This document shows, piece after piece, positions 1 to 11,962 of a stretch of DNA of 64,000 nt. The notes beneath the pieces were generated by a model that was not told the DNA's origin, did no database searches, and saw nothing but the letters and a program-made list of their open reading frames with translations. The translations under genes were made by a program, and so were the position numbers. Origin of the DNA: Aplectana chamaeleonis (lineage: Eukaryota > Nematoda > Chromadorea > Rhabditida > Cosmocercidae); the NCBI GenBank assembly GCA_029168955.1, contig JAPDOI010000009.1:3439001-3503000 (forward strand), in the 5' to 3' direction. Every line of letters begins with the position of its first letter. Position 1 is the first letter of the stretch.

Positions 1-3000
1 ACTTTTTGGGTGATGCTGTGAACATGAAAGACCCGCAACTTTTTGTGAACTCGTTAAAACACAAATAGCCCAGTGCGGTGGCAGTTCGCTAATGACTGGA
101 ATTTTGTATTGATTAGCCTCAATACTTGGAACTGGTTTAGTGCCGTGGAACTTCGCTAATGACTGTAATTCTCGAGTGACTTAATTGATATTCGATTGGA
201 CTTTTTGGGTGATGCTGTGAACATGAAAAAAAACTTGCAACTTTTTGTGAACTCGTTAAAACACAAATAGCCCAGTGCGGTGGCAGTTCGCTAATGACTG
301 GAATTTTGTATTGATTAGCCTCAATACTTGGAACTGGTTTAGTGCCGTGGAACTTCGCTAATGACTGTAATTCTCGAGTGACTTAATTGATATTCGATTG
401 GACTTTTTGGGTGATGCTGTGAACATGAAAAAACCTGCAACTTTTTGTGAACTCGTTAAAACACAAATAGCCCAGTGCGGTGGCAGTTCGCTAATGACTG
501 GAATTTTGTATTGATTAGCCTCAATACTTGGAACTGGTTTAGTGCCGTGGAACTTCGCTAATGACTGTAATTCTCGAGTGACTTAATTGATATTCGATTG
601 GACTTTTTGGGTGATGCTGTGAACATGAAAGACCCGCAACTTTTTGTGAACTCGTTAAAACACAAATAGCCCAGTGCGGTGGCAGTTCGCTAATGACTGG
701 AATTTTGTATTGATTAGCCTCAATACTTGGAACTGGTTTAGTGCCGTGGAACTTCGCTAATGACTGTAATTCTCGAGTGACTTAATTGATATTCGATTGG
801 ACTTTTTGGGTGATGCTGTGAACATGAAAAAAAACTTGCAACTTTTTGTGAACTCGTTAAAACACAAATAGCCCAGTGCGGTGGCAGTTCGCTAATGACT
901 GGAATTTTGTATTGATTAGCCTCAATACTTGGAACTGGTTTAGTGCCGTGGAACTTCGCTAATGACTGTAATTCTCGAGTGACTTAATTGATATTCGATT
1001 GGACTTTTTGGGTGATGCTGTGAACATGAAAGACCCGCAACTTTTTGTGAACTCGTTAAAACACAAATAGCCCAGTGCGGTGGCAGTTCGCTAATGACTG
1101 GAATTTTGTATTGATTAGCCTCAATACTTGGAACTGGTTTAGTGCCGTGGAACTTCGCTAATGACTGTAATTCTCGAGTGACTTAATTGATATTCGATTG
1201 GACTTTTGGGTGATGCTGTGAACATGAAAAAAACTTGCAACTTTTTGTGAACTCGTTAAAACACAAATAGCCTCCAGTGCGGTGGCAGTTCGCTAATGAC
1301 TGGAATTTTGTATTGATTAGCCTCAATACTTGGAACTGGTTTAGTGCCGTGGAACTTCGCTAATGACTGTAATTCTCGAGTGACTTAATTGATATTCGAT
1401 TGGACTTTTTGGGTGATGCTGTGAACATGAAAAAACCTGCAACTTTTTGTGAACTCGTTAAAACACAAATAGCCCAGTGCGGTGGCAGTTCGCTAATGAC
1501 TGGAATTTTGTATTGATTAGCCTCAATACTTGGAACTGGTTTAGTGCCGTGGAACTTCGCTAATGACTGTAATTCTCGAGTGACTTAATTGATATTCGAT
1601 TGGACTTTTTGGGTGATGCTGTGAACATGAAAAAACCTGCAACTTTTTGTGAACTCGTTAAAACACAAATAGCCCAGTGCGGTGGCAGTTCGCTAATGAC
1701 TGGAATTTTGTATTGGTTAGCCTCAATACTTGGAACTGGTTTAGTGCCGTGGAACTTCGCTAATGACTGTAATTCTCGAGTGACTTAATTGATATTCGAT
1801 TGGACTTTTTGGGTGATGCTGTGAACATGAAAAAACCTGCAACTTTTTGTGAACTCGTTAAAACACAAATAGCCCAGTGCGGTGGCAGTTCGCTAATGAC
1901 TCGAATTTTCTATTGATTCGCCTCAATTCTTGGAACTGGTTTAGTGCCGTGGAACTTCGCTAATGACTGTAATTCTCGAGTGACTTAATCGATATTCGAT
2001 TGGGTTTTGTAGGGTCATGTTGTGAACCTGAAAAAAAACTTGCAACTTTTTGTGAACTCGTTAAAACACAAATAGCCCAGTGCGGTGGCAGTTCGCTAAT
2101 GACTAGAATTTTGTATTGATTAGCCTCAATACTTGGAACTGGTTTAGTGCCGTGGAACTTCGCTAATGACTGTAATTCTCGAGTGACTTAATTGATATTC
2201 GATTGGACTTTTTGGGTGATGCTGTGAACATGAAAAAAAACTTGCAACTTTTTGTGAACTCGTTAAAACACAAATAGCCCAGTGCGGTGGCAGTTCGCTA
2301 ATGACTGGAATTTTGTATTGGTTAGCCTCAATACTTGGAACTGGTTTAGTGCCGTGGAACTTCGCTAATGACTGTAATTCTCGAGTGACTTAATTGATAT
2401 TCGATTGGACTTTTTGGGTGATGCTGTGAACATGAAAAAACCTGCAACTTTTTGTGAACTCGTTAAAGCACAAATAGCCCAGTGCGGTGGCAGTTCGCTA
2501 ATGACTCGAATTTTCTATTGATTCGCCTCAATTCTTGGAACTGGTTTAGTGCCGTGGAACTTCGCTAATGACTGTAATTCTCGAGTGACTTAATCGATAT
2601 TCGATTGGGTTTTGTAGGGTCATGTTGTGAACCTGAAAAAAAACTTGCAACTTTTTGTGAACTCGTTAAAACACAAATAGCCCAGTGCGGTGGCAGTTCG
2701 CTAATGACTCGAATTTTCTATTGATTCGCCTCAATTCTTGGAACTGGTTTAGTGCCGTGGAACTTCGCTAATGACTGTAATTCTCGAGTGACTTAATTGA
2801 TATTCGATTGGACTTTTTGGGTGATGCTGTGAACATGAAAAAACCTGCAACTTTTTGTGAACTCGTTAAAACACAAATAGCCCAGTGCGGTGGCAGTTCG
2901 CTAATGACTCTAATTTTCTATGGATTCCGCTCAATACTTGTAGCTGGATTAGTGCGGTGGCAATTCGCTAACGACGCGAATTTCATCGTTAGAGTTGTGT

Positions 3001-3130
3001 AAATACACAATTGTACTCTGCAGGGACTACTGTGAACGTGTGAAAACATGCAGTTTTTTGTGAACTTGTGGAAACACCGCTGATTCAATGCTGTGGCACT
3101 TTGCTAACGGCTGTAATTTTTAGCGTAAGA
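1..3130. repeat. Satellite array, ~200-bp unit, ~15 copies
   Basis: The phrase GACTTTTTGGGTGATGCTGT recurs about every 200 bases (near 200, 401, 601, 800, 1002, 1201, 1403, 1604, 1805, then to 2808). Each unit has two related halves, both containing TTCGCTAATGACT. Units fall into three variants by the bases after GAACATGAA: A (AGACCCGC), B (long A run then CTTGC) and C (A run then CCTGC). The order is roughly A B C A B A B C C C B B C B C. Copies after ~1880 diverge and the array decays between 2920 and 3130. The left end lies outside the window. Open frames in it are by-products of the repeat. Confidence 0.95.
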
Positions 3131-3598
3131 GGCCCTACGGGGATGATCCGCCCATTTATTCCAATTTCTATTCTCAGAAAGACAGTAGGATACTCACATA
3201 GGGAGGAGAATTTATTCATACCAATGCGGGGTGCCAGATTTATGGGTTTATAACAGACCAATGAATCAAATGGGGCAGAACTGACGATTCGGATAGATTC
3301 TCCATATAGTATATAGTTGTTGAAAAAGGTCCGATCTCGTCACAGATTTTCCCTTTCGTGAAAGGGCAATCTCATGCATGCCGCTGTCGGCCGTATGAAT
3401 CGGCTTAGTGGAAGCTGAGCTCTACCTCATTGTATGTGAATTGGGAGATCGATAGTGACTGCGGATGCATTTTGAGTGTGACTTTGACGGTCTCTTTTTT
3501 GGATATTATTGTACTGTGTGGCTGGAATTTTGAGTGTGATACACCCCACAGAACTTTTTAGTTTTTTTTTCTTTCGCAAATATCATTATCCGTCCTTA
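3131..3598. other. Unique spacer, no gene seen
   Basis: Between the decayed satellite and the first transposon end there is no open frame with coding character and no repeat recognised elsewhere in the window. Confidence 0.5.
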
Positions 3599-3615
3599 CA
3601 AGGAAACTACTATTA

Positions 3616-4845
3616 GGGTGAGTCATAAGTTCTTGGAATTTTTTATTTTTATTTTTTTCTCAAACACAAAGTAACAAATATATTCAAAGTAAAAGCCATA
3701 ACAACGAAAAACTTTCTGCCAACGACGAGCGAGACTTCGAATACCGTAGTCGTAGAATGAGCGCTGCTTCGATGCAAAAAAGCGTCCAACTCGGTCCTCA
3801 AGTGCTCTTCGGTCTTAAGCTGCTTTCCCCTCAACCAGTGTTCGAGGCTTCTGAATAAATGGTAGTCCGATGGAGCAATATCTTGACTGTAGGCTGGATG
3901 AGGGAGAGTTCCAACTGCAGCTCCTTCAATTTTTCTTGAGTTTTTTCGCTATGTGTGGGCGGCAGTTGTCCCAGAGCAGTAGGATCTGGTCACGTTTTCG
4001 TCCATTTTTCTCCGCGTTGGTGACCATTTCCTTTAGTTCCTGGCAGACGTAGTCAGCATCTATAGTCTTTCCTGGCGGAAGTAATTTCCAGAACACAACT
4101 CCATCAGTGGACCAAAAAACGGTCAGTAGACTCTTTTTTCCGTGGATATCCCGACGTTGCACAAGATCTGGCGACTCAAAGGGCTTAACCCATTGCACAG
4201 ACAGGTCAGGATTGTTATAGTAGCACCACTTCTCATCACATGTAATGATGCGACCTAAAAGACTTCCTTTGTGGTGCCGTTTCAGTAGTTCTTGACAAGT
4301 GGCCATCCTGCGATTCCTGTCGGTGTCGGATAAAGTGTGAGGAATCACGGACGGCTTTTTCGGTCTCAGTCCCATATTGTGTAGCTGGCGAACTGCGGTC
4401 GACTGCGAACTCCCTGTAAGCTGGGCGAGACCTCTGCTGTGAAGGTGCGGGTTTTTCTCCAGCTCATTCGCCGCCAACCTGGGGTCGTGAATTCGTAGCA
4501 TTCCACATCTCGGCTTGTCCTTCAGAGAGCAGCTGCCGGAGCGAAACTTTTGATACCAGTTGTGCACAGTACTGGCAGCAATTCGATACCTTCCTTCGTT
4601 GGCCCTTATTTCCTTAACAGTTTGAGCAGCTGTGAAACCTCTTTCGAAGTAGTGAAGAATCAGTACGCGAGCGTGCTCTTTTTCCGACATTTTACTGAGC
4701 CACGAATGGCGTTTCGAGGGCTGGCAGGTTATGATTAACGAGGTTTGATCTACCTAGCAAACAACCGCGCACGAGTGGCATTTGATCTATTCGCGCGCGA
4801 ATTGATATGAATTTTTGAAAAATTCCAAGAACTTATGACTCACCC
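3616..4845 (-). mobile_element. mariner element, copy 1
   Basis: Terminal inverted repeats begin GGGTGAGTCATAAGTTCTTG at the left; the reverse complement ends at 4845. Both ends are flanked by TA (3614-3615 and 4846-4847), the target duplication expected for mariner. It sits just inside a sequence beginning CAAGGAAACTACTATTA (3599) and continuing after the right end, so it inserted into an older element of the CAAGGGAA class. It carries a broken transposase on the minus strand. Confidence 0.9.
3649..4690 (-). pseudogene. mariner transposase, frameshifted
   Basis: This would encode a cut-and-paste transposase acting on the element ends. The minus strand reads from an ATG at 4690 for 254 residues to a stop at 3926. 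The N-terminal half has the helix-turn-helix type start (MSEKEHARVLILHYFERGF) and a second helical region (STVHNWYQKFRSGS). The first catalytic aspartate is in ITCDEKWCYY and the second in LLLWDNCRPH. Translation is then lost: the expected third motif (YSQDIAPSDYHLF) is present in another frame directly downstream, before the end at 3649. A one-base change in the A-rich stretch around 3926-3945 explains this. Lacking the third catalytic residue in frame, it should be inactive. Copy 2 has the same break. Confidence 0.9.
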
Positions 4846-4847
4846 TA

Positions 4848-5165
4848 ATCTTACTCGGCCTGGATATTGCGAATGAAATGTACTTTTCTAGAACCTTTCT
4901 GAACGTGAAGTCCGAATATGTCCTTCGCAGCTACCTGAAAGCACTCTGAAACAAGTTATAGACGTTTTCCCCCTTGATTTTCATACCCAGTGCTCCGTCC
5001 TAAACGCCAAGTAATCTTTCGAAAATCTGTAAGCGGATCTCATGGTCGTGTTCTGCTCCCAAAATAATCCCAGTGGACGAAGTTAGGGTGAACGGTCACT
5101 TTTCGACCTTAGCATAGAGTTCTGTTGTTTAGACTTGTACGTATTGTTGGTTGGGCGTTTACTAT
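4848..5165. repeat. Flank between the mariners, duplicated at 6682-6998
   Basis: About 320 bases starting CGGCCTGGATATTGCGAATG recur almost unchanged after mariner copy 2. Together with mariner copy 1 they form a ~1.55-kb unit repeated in tandem. The start (AAATGTACTTTTCTAGAACC) matches the inner end of the element at 53805-54859, so this is a fragment of a CAAGGGAA-class element. No coding capacity is seen. Confidence 0.8.
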
Positions 5166-5200
5166 TAGGGTGAATCATAAGTTCTTGGAATTTTTTATTT

Positions 5201-6524
5201 TTATTTTTCTCTTAAACACAAGGTAACAAATTTATTCAAAGTAAGAGCCATTACAACCAACAACTTTCTGCCAACGACGAGCGAGACTTCGATTACCGTA
5301 GTCTTAAGGGGCCTGCAGAGTTGCAGGGACCGGCGAGTGGTCGCCGAGCGTCAGCCTTGACGCGGCGACAAAAATGTTTCGAAACATTATTGTTGCGGCG
5401 TCGGTTGCCGCTCGCTGGCAGTGATGTAGGGTCGTCGCGGCGTCAATACACTCTGCGGTGCCCCCTCGTCGCCATTCACGCCGCGTCGGTCGCCATCGTC
5501 GCCGAATGTGATCGATATTGCATCACCCAGTGTTGTTCGTCGCTGCGAGCAACGCTGCGACTTCAACTCTGCAGACCCCTTTAGAATGAGCGCTGCTTCA
5601 ATGCAAAAAAAAGCGTCCAACTCGGTCCTCAAGTGCTCTTCGGTCTTAAGCTGCTTTCCCCTTGACCAGTGTTCGAGGCTTCTGAATAAATGGTAGTCCG
5701 ATGGAGCAATATCTTGACTGTAGACTGGATGAGGGAGAGTTTCCAACTGCAGCTCCTTCAATTTTTCTTGAGTTTTTTCGCTATGTGTGGGCGGCAGTTG
5801 TCCCAGAGCAGTAGGATCTGGTCACGTTTTCGTCCATTTTTCTCCGCGTTGGTGACCATTTCCTCTAGTTCCTGGCAGACGTAGTCAGCATCTATAATCT
5901 TTCCTGGCGGAAGTAATTTCCAGAACACAACTCCATCAGTGGACCAAAAAACGGTCAGTAGACTCTTTTTTCCGTGGATATCCCGACGTTGCACAGGATC
6001 TGGCGACTCAAAGGGCTTAACCCATTGCACAGACAGGTCAGAATAGTTATAGTAGCACCACTTCTCATCACATGTAACGATGCGACCAAAAAAACCTCCT
6101 TTGTGGTGCCGTTTCAGTAGTTCTTGACAAATGGCCATCCTGCAATTCCTGTCGGTGTCGGATAAAGTGTGAGGAATCACGGACGGCTTTTTCGGTCTCA
6201 GTCCCATATTGTGTAGCTGGCGAACTGCGGTCGACTGCGAACTCCCTGTAAGCTGGGCGAGACCTCTGCTGTGGAGGTGCGGGTTTTTCTCCAGCTCATT
6301 CGCCGCCAACGTGGGGTTGTGAATTCGTGGCATTCCACATCTCGGCTTGTCCTTCAGAGAGCAGCTGCCGGAGCGAAACTTTTGATACCAGTTGTACACA
6401 GTACTGGCAGCAATTCGATACCTTCCTTCGTTGGCCCTTTTTTTTTCTTAACAGTTTGAGCAGCTGGGAAACCTCTTTCGAAGTAGTGAAGAATCAGTAC
6501 GCGAGCGTGCTCTTTTTCCGACAT
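5201..6524 (-). pseudogene. mariner transposase copy 2, frameshifted and interrupted
   Basis: The start codon corresponds to 6524. The frame is lost near 6440-6450, where a longer T run (A run on the coding strand) replaces the sequence of copy 1, and resumes as a 213-residue open frame (6399-5758). That frame has both upstream catalytic motifs (VTCDEKWCYY and LLLWDNCRPH). It then has the same frame break as copy 1 before the third motif (YSQDIAPSDYHLF), which lies in the frame ending at 5387. Finally the MITE at 5307-5580 interrupts the C-terminal coding part. Three separate lesions make it non-functional. Confidence 0.88.
5307..5580. mobile_element. 274-bp MITE inside mariner copy 2
   Basis: The insertion is absent from mariner copy 1 at the same point. 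It begins AGGGGCCTGCAGAGTTG and ends CAACTCTGCAGACCCCT, an imperfect terminal inverted repeat of ~17 bases. TTA lies on both sides (5304-5306 and 5581-5583). A 3-bp TTA target duplication suits PIF/Harbinger-type elements, an assignment by inference. The interior is GC-rich and has no coding capacity. Confidence 0.85.
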
Positions 6525-7148
6525 TTTACTGAGCCACGAATGGCGTTTCGAGGGCTGGCAGGTTATGATTAACGAGGTTTGATCTACCTAGCAAACAACC
6601 GCGCACGAGTGGCATTTGATCTATTCGCGCGCGAATTGATATGAATTTTTGAAAAATTCCAAGAACTTATGACTCACCCTAATCTTATTTTGCCTGGATA
6701 TTGCGAATGAAATGTACTTTTCTAGAACCTTTCTGAACGTGAAGTCCGAATATGTCCTTCGCAGCTGCCTGAAAGCACTCTGAAACAAGTTATTGACGTT
6801 TTCCCCCTTGATTTTCATACCCAGTGCGCCGTCCTAAACGCCAAGTAATCTTTCGAAAATCTGTAAGCGGATCTCATGGTCGTGTTCAGCTCCCAAAATA
6901 ATCCCAGTGGACGAAGTTAGGGTGAACGGTCACTTTTCGACCTTGGCATAGCGTTTTGTAGTTTAGACTTGTACGTATTGTTGGTTGGGCCTTTACTAAT
7001 ATCAATTAGGGAGTTCTGAGAGCGTTTAGGAAAAATGTTGCAGTTTTGACTTGAAACTCTCCCATGGGGGTTCTTAGGGTTGCTGATCACGAATCTGAAG
7101 TTCATTTTAATGGTTTTTCAAAGTTTTAGGCTAATGAGGCTTCCCAAT

Positions 7149-7532
7149 GGGATGAGCGGACAATTTTTTGTGAATTTCGGAATTTCGAAAGTGGAGGGAC
7201 CTCCCTATTTTCGAGAATCGGAATTCGGAAATTCGTTCAGTTAAATTCTTAACCCTCCCCTGGTGACTGTGCCTACCAGAAAACTTGAGCTTATCCTTTT
7301 TTATTGAATAATTTTCATGTAAACATAATCAAACCTGGCTTTGTAAAAAAAGCGAAGACGTGCCTCGAATACGAATTCAGCGCCCTAATTAACGCACTAG
7401 GGATTCAGCTAGGAAACGTGTAAAAAATTCTAATCTCGTCGATATTTCCGATTTCTTCCGGAATTTTCAGGTTTTTTTTTTGGAAATCGGGCGACCCGAA
7501 ACCGTCGGAAATCGAAATTCCGCTCATCCCTG
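7149..7532. mobile_element. Short hAT-like MITE, GGGATGAGCGGA ends
   Basis: The left end reads GGGATGAGCGGACAATTTTT and the right end is AAATTCCGCTCATCCCTG, inverted copies of one another. The interior is rich in GGAATTTCGG-like motifs. No exact target duplication is visible. A related end occurs at 41322. Confidence 0.6.
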
Positions 7533-7740
7533 CTGTCCATCGGGGGAATTTTCAAGCCGAAACGCGACTTTTGACAGATTTTGGAATGCTACGATAGATG
7601 TGGCTCAAATTTGTCTTTCTCTGGAGTTTATCTGAAGTGCTCAGCACGAATCTGAGGTTCGTTAATCGATTTTAGACAGGTTACGGTGGGCATGCGGTAG
7701 TTTGGTCAAATCTCAGATTTAGCTCAAAATTTCTATGCAG

Positions 7741-8430
7741 GGGTTATTTGAGGTGTTGAATACGAATTTGATGTTCATTTGTCGATTATCGAATTTTAAA
7801 GTTAGGTTTGGCCGTTTAAATAGCACGGCACCTACCGTTACCGACAGCAAAACTCAGAATTTTGACAAGTGCGCCTCACAAGGGACCACCTCGGACACGA
7901 AGTGGAGTTTTTAAAAACGGTCTTCTGAGGTTTGTTGAAAATATGGAAGGAAACAGTTTAAGGTTTTCAATTCTCACTCAGTTCTAATATGTAGATCAAA
8001 ATCGACCAAAACAATGGGTTGCGGTTGGTAAAATGCAATTCAGTGCGCACTATTCTAATATATTCGGCCAAAAAAAAAAGGAAACGGACTTCAGATTCGT
8101 GTACCGCGCCTCAAGTTACCCTTTGGGTGGAGTTTGGGCGAAAAAATTTCGATCTCTGAACTTCCAAGAATGGTTTGACTTTATTGGGTTCCAAGTTTGA
8201 GAAAAGATTTAACGCCATAACTTTCTTCCGGGGGTTATTCGGAGTGCTCAACCCGAATATGGGGCCCGTTCATCGATTTTCGACAGAATACGGCAGATTA
8301 CTGTGGGTATACGGTAGTTTGGGCAAAGTCCCAGATTTGACTCAAAATTTCTATGCGGGGGTTATTTTGGGTGCTGATTACAAATTCAATGTCTATCTGT
8401 CGACTTTTCGATTGTTAAGGTAGGCTTTGC
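7741..8430. repeat. ~700-bp direct repeat, copy 1
   Basis: This block, from the GGGGTTATTTGAGGTG motif onward, recurs in the same orientation at 12263-12980 with only scattered changes; shared landmarks include CTCACAAGGGACCACCTC and TGCAATTCAGTGCGCAC. It belongs to a family marked by GGGGTTATTCGGGGTGCTGA and TACGGTAGTTTGG, with many degenerate copies elsewhere. The hAT-like element at 8454 interrupts it. No gene is supported. Confidence 0.8.
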
Positions 8431-8453
8431 CCCCTGAATGGCAGGGTACCCAC

Positions 8454-10190
8454 CAGGGGTAAGCGTAAATGAAATTTCAAATTTCGTAAAACGTAAAACG
8501 TAATTACGACAGAACCACCGTAAATCGTAAACCGTAAATCGTAAATCGTAAACAGCAAATAAAAACAATAACCACTGAAAATATTATTACTATTGTGAAA
8601 CAAGAGAAACTACCTACCGTCCTACTGTCCACCGTTTGACGTATTAGCACATACATATTAGGTTGCGTTCAGTATTTGACAGCTAACCACGTTTGAAGAG
8701 TATGGTATACTTTTTCGCTGTCATGAGCGACAGGCATGAAATATAGCACAAATTCGCGGCGGGACCGTGTCTCGTGAAAGTATACCATACCTTTAATGGG
8801 ACCGCCTTACCCGTATTTTTCTGCTTTCCCTTATCCATCATTCAACAACTTCTTCCCAGGTCTTGAAAATTCCACCTGCCCGATTCAGCTGTCCGAGTAC
8901 CTGCTGGGCAACAGGGTCACACATATACTCTTAATTCCTCTCCCGAAACGCCAACGCCGTTGTAGGCGTTAAAACGAGCCAAAATTACCGTATCTGAGCG
9001 ATTTCCTACAGCCGAATTTGAGAACTCCTCCCTTTTGCTAGCGGAACGGCAACACCGATTATACATTCGGTAAGGCTTGCACTGATATGTACTTCGAGTT
9101 CCCTACTGAAGGTTGGCTCAAACTCGGTGCACGTACGTCGAAAAATAGGGCATCGAGCTTGCGCCAATCTTTAATAGAGATAGCAAAGTATCAGTCCAAT
9201 CAGTGGCAACTCTGTATTATCTAGAGCTCAGTATCGGTCGCCCAGCGCAAGTTATTTTTTCCTATATCTTCTAAATCACTTGCAGTTTCATAGCTTTATG
9301 GTGACGCCACTGTAGATTATTAAAGGCAACGTAAGCACAAAAAACGCTGTCTAATTTTTGTCGCTTTGTGTAGTTTAGTTCCCATAGTTCAGGAATGTAG
9401 CCAAGGCGCCCCACCAAACGTTCGCATTTGTGAGCGATAACGGTCTCAGAAAAAGGGCGAAGATGAGCGTTTAAACTAGCGCTCACGCGTTTTCCGAGTG
9501 TCCGCTTGCTGCGGACGAAGAGAGGTTAACTGGAGGAAACGATTTTCAGCGTCAAACTTTTTAGGTAAAAAAACGGACGCTCCTCTTGTTGATTTTTGTG
9601 GACTCTGAGTAAACATAATCTACTCAAAAGGCGGGCCAGGAGCAGTATTTGAAGCAATTTTTGGATAGCTCAGACTGCTTCGTTCGATGTTTTGACGCTA
9701 ATATAGTTGTAGGAATCAGGACAGTTGATCTTCATGAAAAACTCGAAAACAAAGTTCCTCGTGAAGAGCGCTTTCAGACTGCATCGCGTCGTAGGCGGCA
9801 GCCAAGGAGACGCGCGCGGCACGTAACGAGGGTCTGTTGTCCAGCGCCTCCAACTCCGTTCGTGTGTCCCGCGTTGAAATGATAGAATCGCGTCAAAGAA
9901 TGATAATGGAATCGTGTTATTGATTTTGATCAACAACAATGACTGGTAGCAGTATCAAGTATCTCTTATCAGGTGTGATTCATTTCATTTCTGAATTTAC
10001 TTGAGTGCCCCCCCCCTTAAGATAGAGCCGAGATATCTTATGATTTACTTCCATTGCTGGTAATTTTTATTTACGAAAAATTACGGTTTACGGTCCAAAA
10101 TGTCGTAAATCGTAAACCGTAATTACGAGTCTAAAAAACACCGTAAATCGTAAAATCGTAAATTGTAAACCGTAATTACGCACAGCCCTG
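8454..10190. mobile_element. hAT-like non-autonomous element, 1.74 kb
   Basis: The element begins CAGGGGTAAGCGTAAATG and ends ATTACGCACAGCCCTG. The 8-mer GTACCCAC is present on both sides (8446-8453 and 10191-10198), an exact 8-bp target duplication. The CAGGG terminus and 8-bp duplication are hallmarks of hAT elements. Subterminal regions repeat CGTAAATCGTAAACCGTAA at both ends (8480-8560 and 10075-10175), as expected for transposase-binding repeats. Small open frames in the interior, such as 71 residues at 9271-9486 minus, have no recognisable transposase motif. Confidence 0.88.
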
Positions 10191-10479
10191 GTACCCACCT
10201 TAACGTACAGTGAACCTCAGAATTTCGTCAAACAGGTACCAGACTCGTTTTCAGCATCCTGTATTACCCTTACTGATCCTATCGCAAACTGTAGTCCCAA
10301 AAATGACCTCTTTAATGTTGTGGGGATAGGAAAAGAAGCGCTTTAAGTTCTTTAAGCCTTCTTAATGCGCCTGAGTAGATCAAAAGCGACAAAAAAAACT
10401 TTTGTAATTTCAGAAATCCAAACAACTTCAGCACAAAATTTGTTCAATTAGGTTAATTGGGGCACTGAACACGAATTGT

Positions 10480-10505
10480 GGTGCGCGCGAAGCGCGCACC
10501 AGATT
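10480..10505. repeat. Short perfect palindrome
   Basis: GGTGCGCGCGAAGCGCGCACC forms a perfect hairpin with a ~9-bp stem. The surrounding DNA has no gene. Confidence 0.6.
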
Positions 10506-11455
10506 TGGTTTTGAACTGGCCACGCGCGCAACCCCTTTTTCGAAATCTCAGTTCAGAGTGAACGTAGGAATTAGAGCTAAATTGCATGAAAAAGAGCGCA
10601 AAAAGTTGGGTATATCACCCAAAAATGGTTTAGAACGGTTCACTGGTTTTCGAGTAAAAATTGAAAGACCGCTCGTTTTTGTTGTTAATCTCCTTTTTTT
10701 TTCAGAAGGCGTTCACGATCTTGCGGGTACACTTAAAATTGAGCTAAGGAGCTCATTTTTGGACAGGAGGCTGAAAAGGGATGCAGGTCTCTCCTGTTCC
10801 AATTTGAACTTGATACCTTAACTTTGAAGGGTACCTCAAAATCGTGGGTTTATATACTAAATTAGCCGTGGAGCACGAAAACTGCTTTTTTCTGCTACGG
10901 CTGTGGAGACCAGTATGTGTGGGTGAATCTGCAGCCAATCAACACAGGTCGTCGGAGATAAGTACTGAACTTGTCCGAATCCGTACTCATGACACGTCAT
11001 AGATCGATAATCAATATTATCGATTTTCGCGCTTTTTGCACAAAATGCGGCTAGGAGTGGTGACTGGTGATGGGATTGGTTTTCTTGGTTGGAGAATTTT
11101 GATCATCAGTCATTATCGATAAATACCAATCAATAAAATTAATTTTTTCGCCTGTTGCACAAAATGCCGGAATGATTTTTGATTGTTGATCGCGCTAAGT
11201 CACTTGTCTGGGAAATTCTTCTCATCATGCAAGATCAAGTATTAAACTAGATTTTCTTCAATTATCGATAACATTGATTTCTCACATAATGCACAAAGTG
11301 CGGCAATGAGTGATATTTGTTATGGTTTTGGGTCATAAGTTTCAGAAATTGTACTCATACGACAATATCGTCTGTTAGATGTTTCATCATTCCAAAATGG
11401 AAATCGTTGAGCAAAATTGAAGTTAGAAAGGGAACCTTCGGGAAAAATATGTGAA

Positions 11456-11962
11456 ATTTCTGAAAATTTAGCTTCCTGGCAAAAGTAGCGATTTGGCAAT
11501 GGTGGAAAAAGCTTCAAAAATATCTTGAAATATCTTAAAAAATGATTTGGCGTAAAATAGCCTGGAAAATAAAAAAGGTAGGAAATGAAGTGAAATAACC
11601 AAAAATGCGATTTGGTGGTCGATCATTTCACAAGCTTCTCCGTTAAACTTATCAAAACGAAATCAAGCGCGCAACAGTAAGCCATTTTTGAAAGCTGTAA
11701 TAAGGGAATCAGCAAGGTCAAACTAGGCGAACTCCATTCCATATCGTGCTTGATTTCGTTTTGATAAGTTTAACGGAGAAGCTTGTGAAATGATCGACCA
11801 CCAAATCGCATTTTTTGGTTATTTCACTTAATTTCCTAGCTTTTTTATATTTCCAGGCCATTTTACGCCAAATCATTTTTTAAGATATTTCAAGATATTT
11901 TTGAAGCTTTTCCCACCATTGCCAAATCGCTACTTTTGCCAGGAAGCTAAATTTTCAGAAAT
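11456..11962. repeat. Long inverted repeat, ~215-bp arms
   Basis: The left arm (about 11456-11672) starts ATTTCTGAAAATTTAGCTTC and the right arm (about 11747-11962) ends in its reverse complement. Both contain AACGGAGAAGCTTGTGAAAT or its complement, and mismatches between arms are few. The spacer is ~75 bases. If transcribed it would fold into a dsRNA hairpin of over 200 bp. No target duplication is evident, so mobile origin is only inferred. Confidence 0.92.

Larger units (their letters stand above)
5168..6679 (-). mobile_element. mariner element, copy 2, with inserted MITE
   Basis: Same ends as copy 1 (left GGGTGAATCATAAG with one change, right complete), flanked by TA at 5166-5167 and 6680-6681. 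It is longer than copy 1 because of the insertion at 5307-5580. The same flanking DNA follows both copies, which points to a tandem segmental duplication rather than two independent insertions. Confidence 0.88.

Noticed and set aside
1..3000. Array considered as CRISPR-like because of regular spacing
   Set aside because: The whole ~200-bp unit is repeated; there are no unique spacers and no cas genes.
3926..4690. Mariner copy 1 considered as an intact transposase
   Set aside because: It ends before the third catalytic motif, which lies in another frame.
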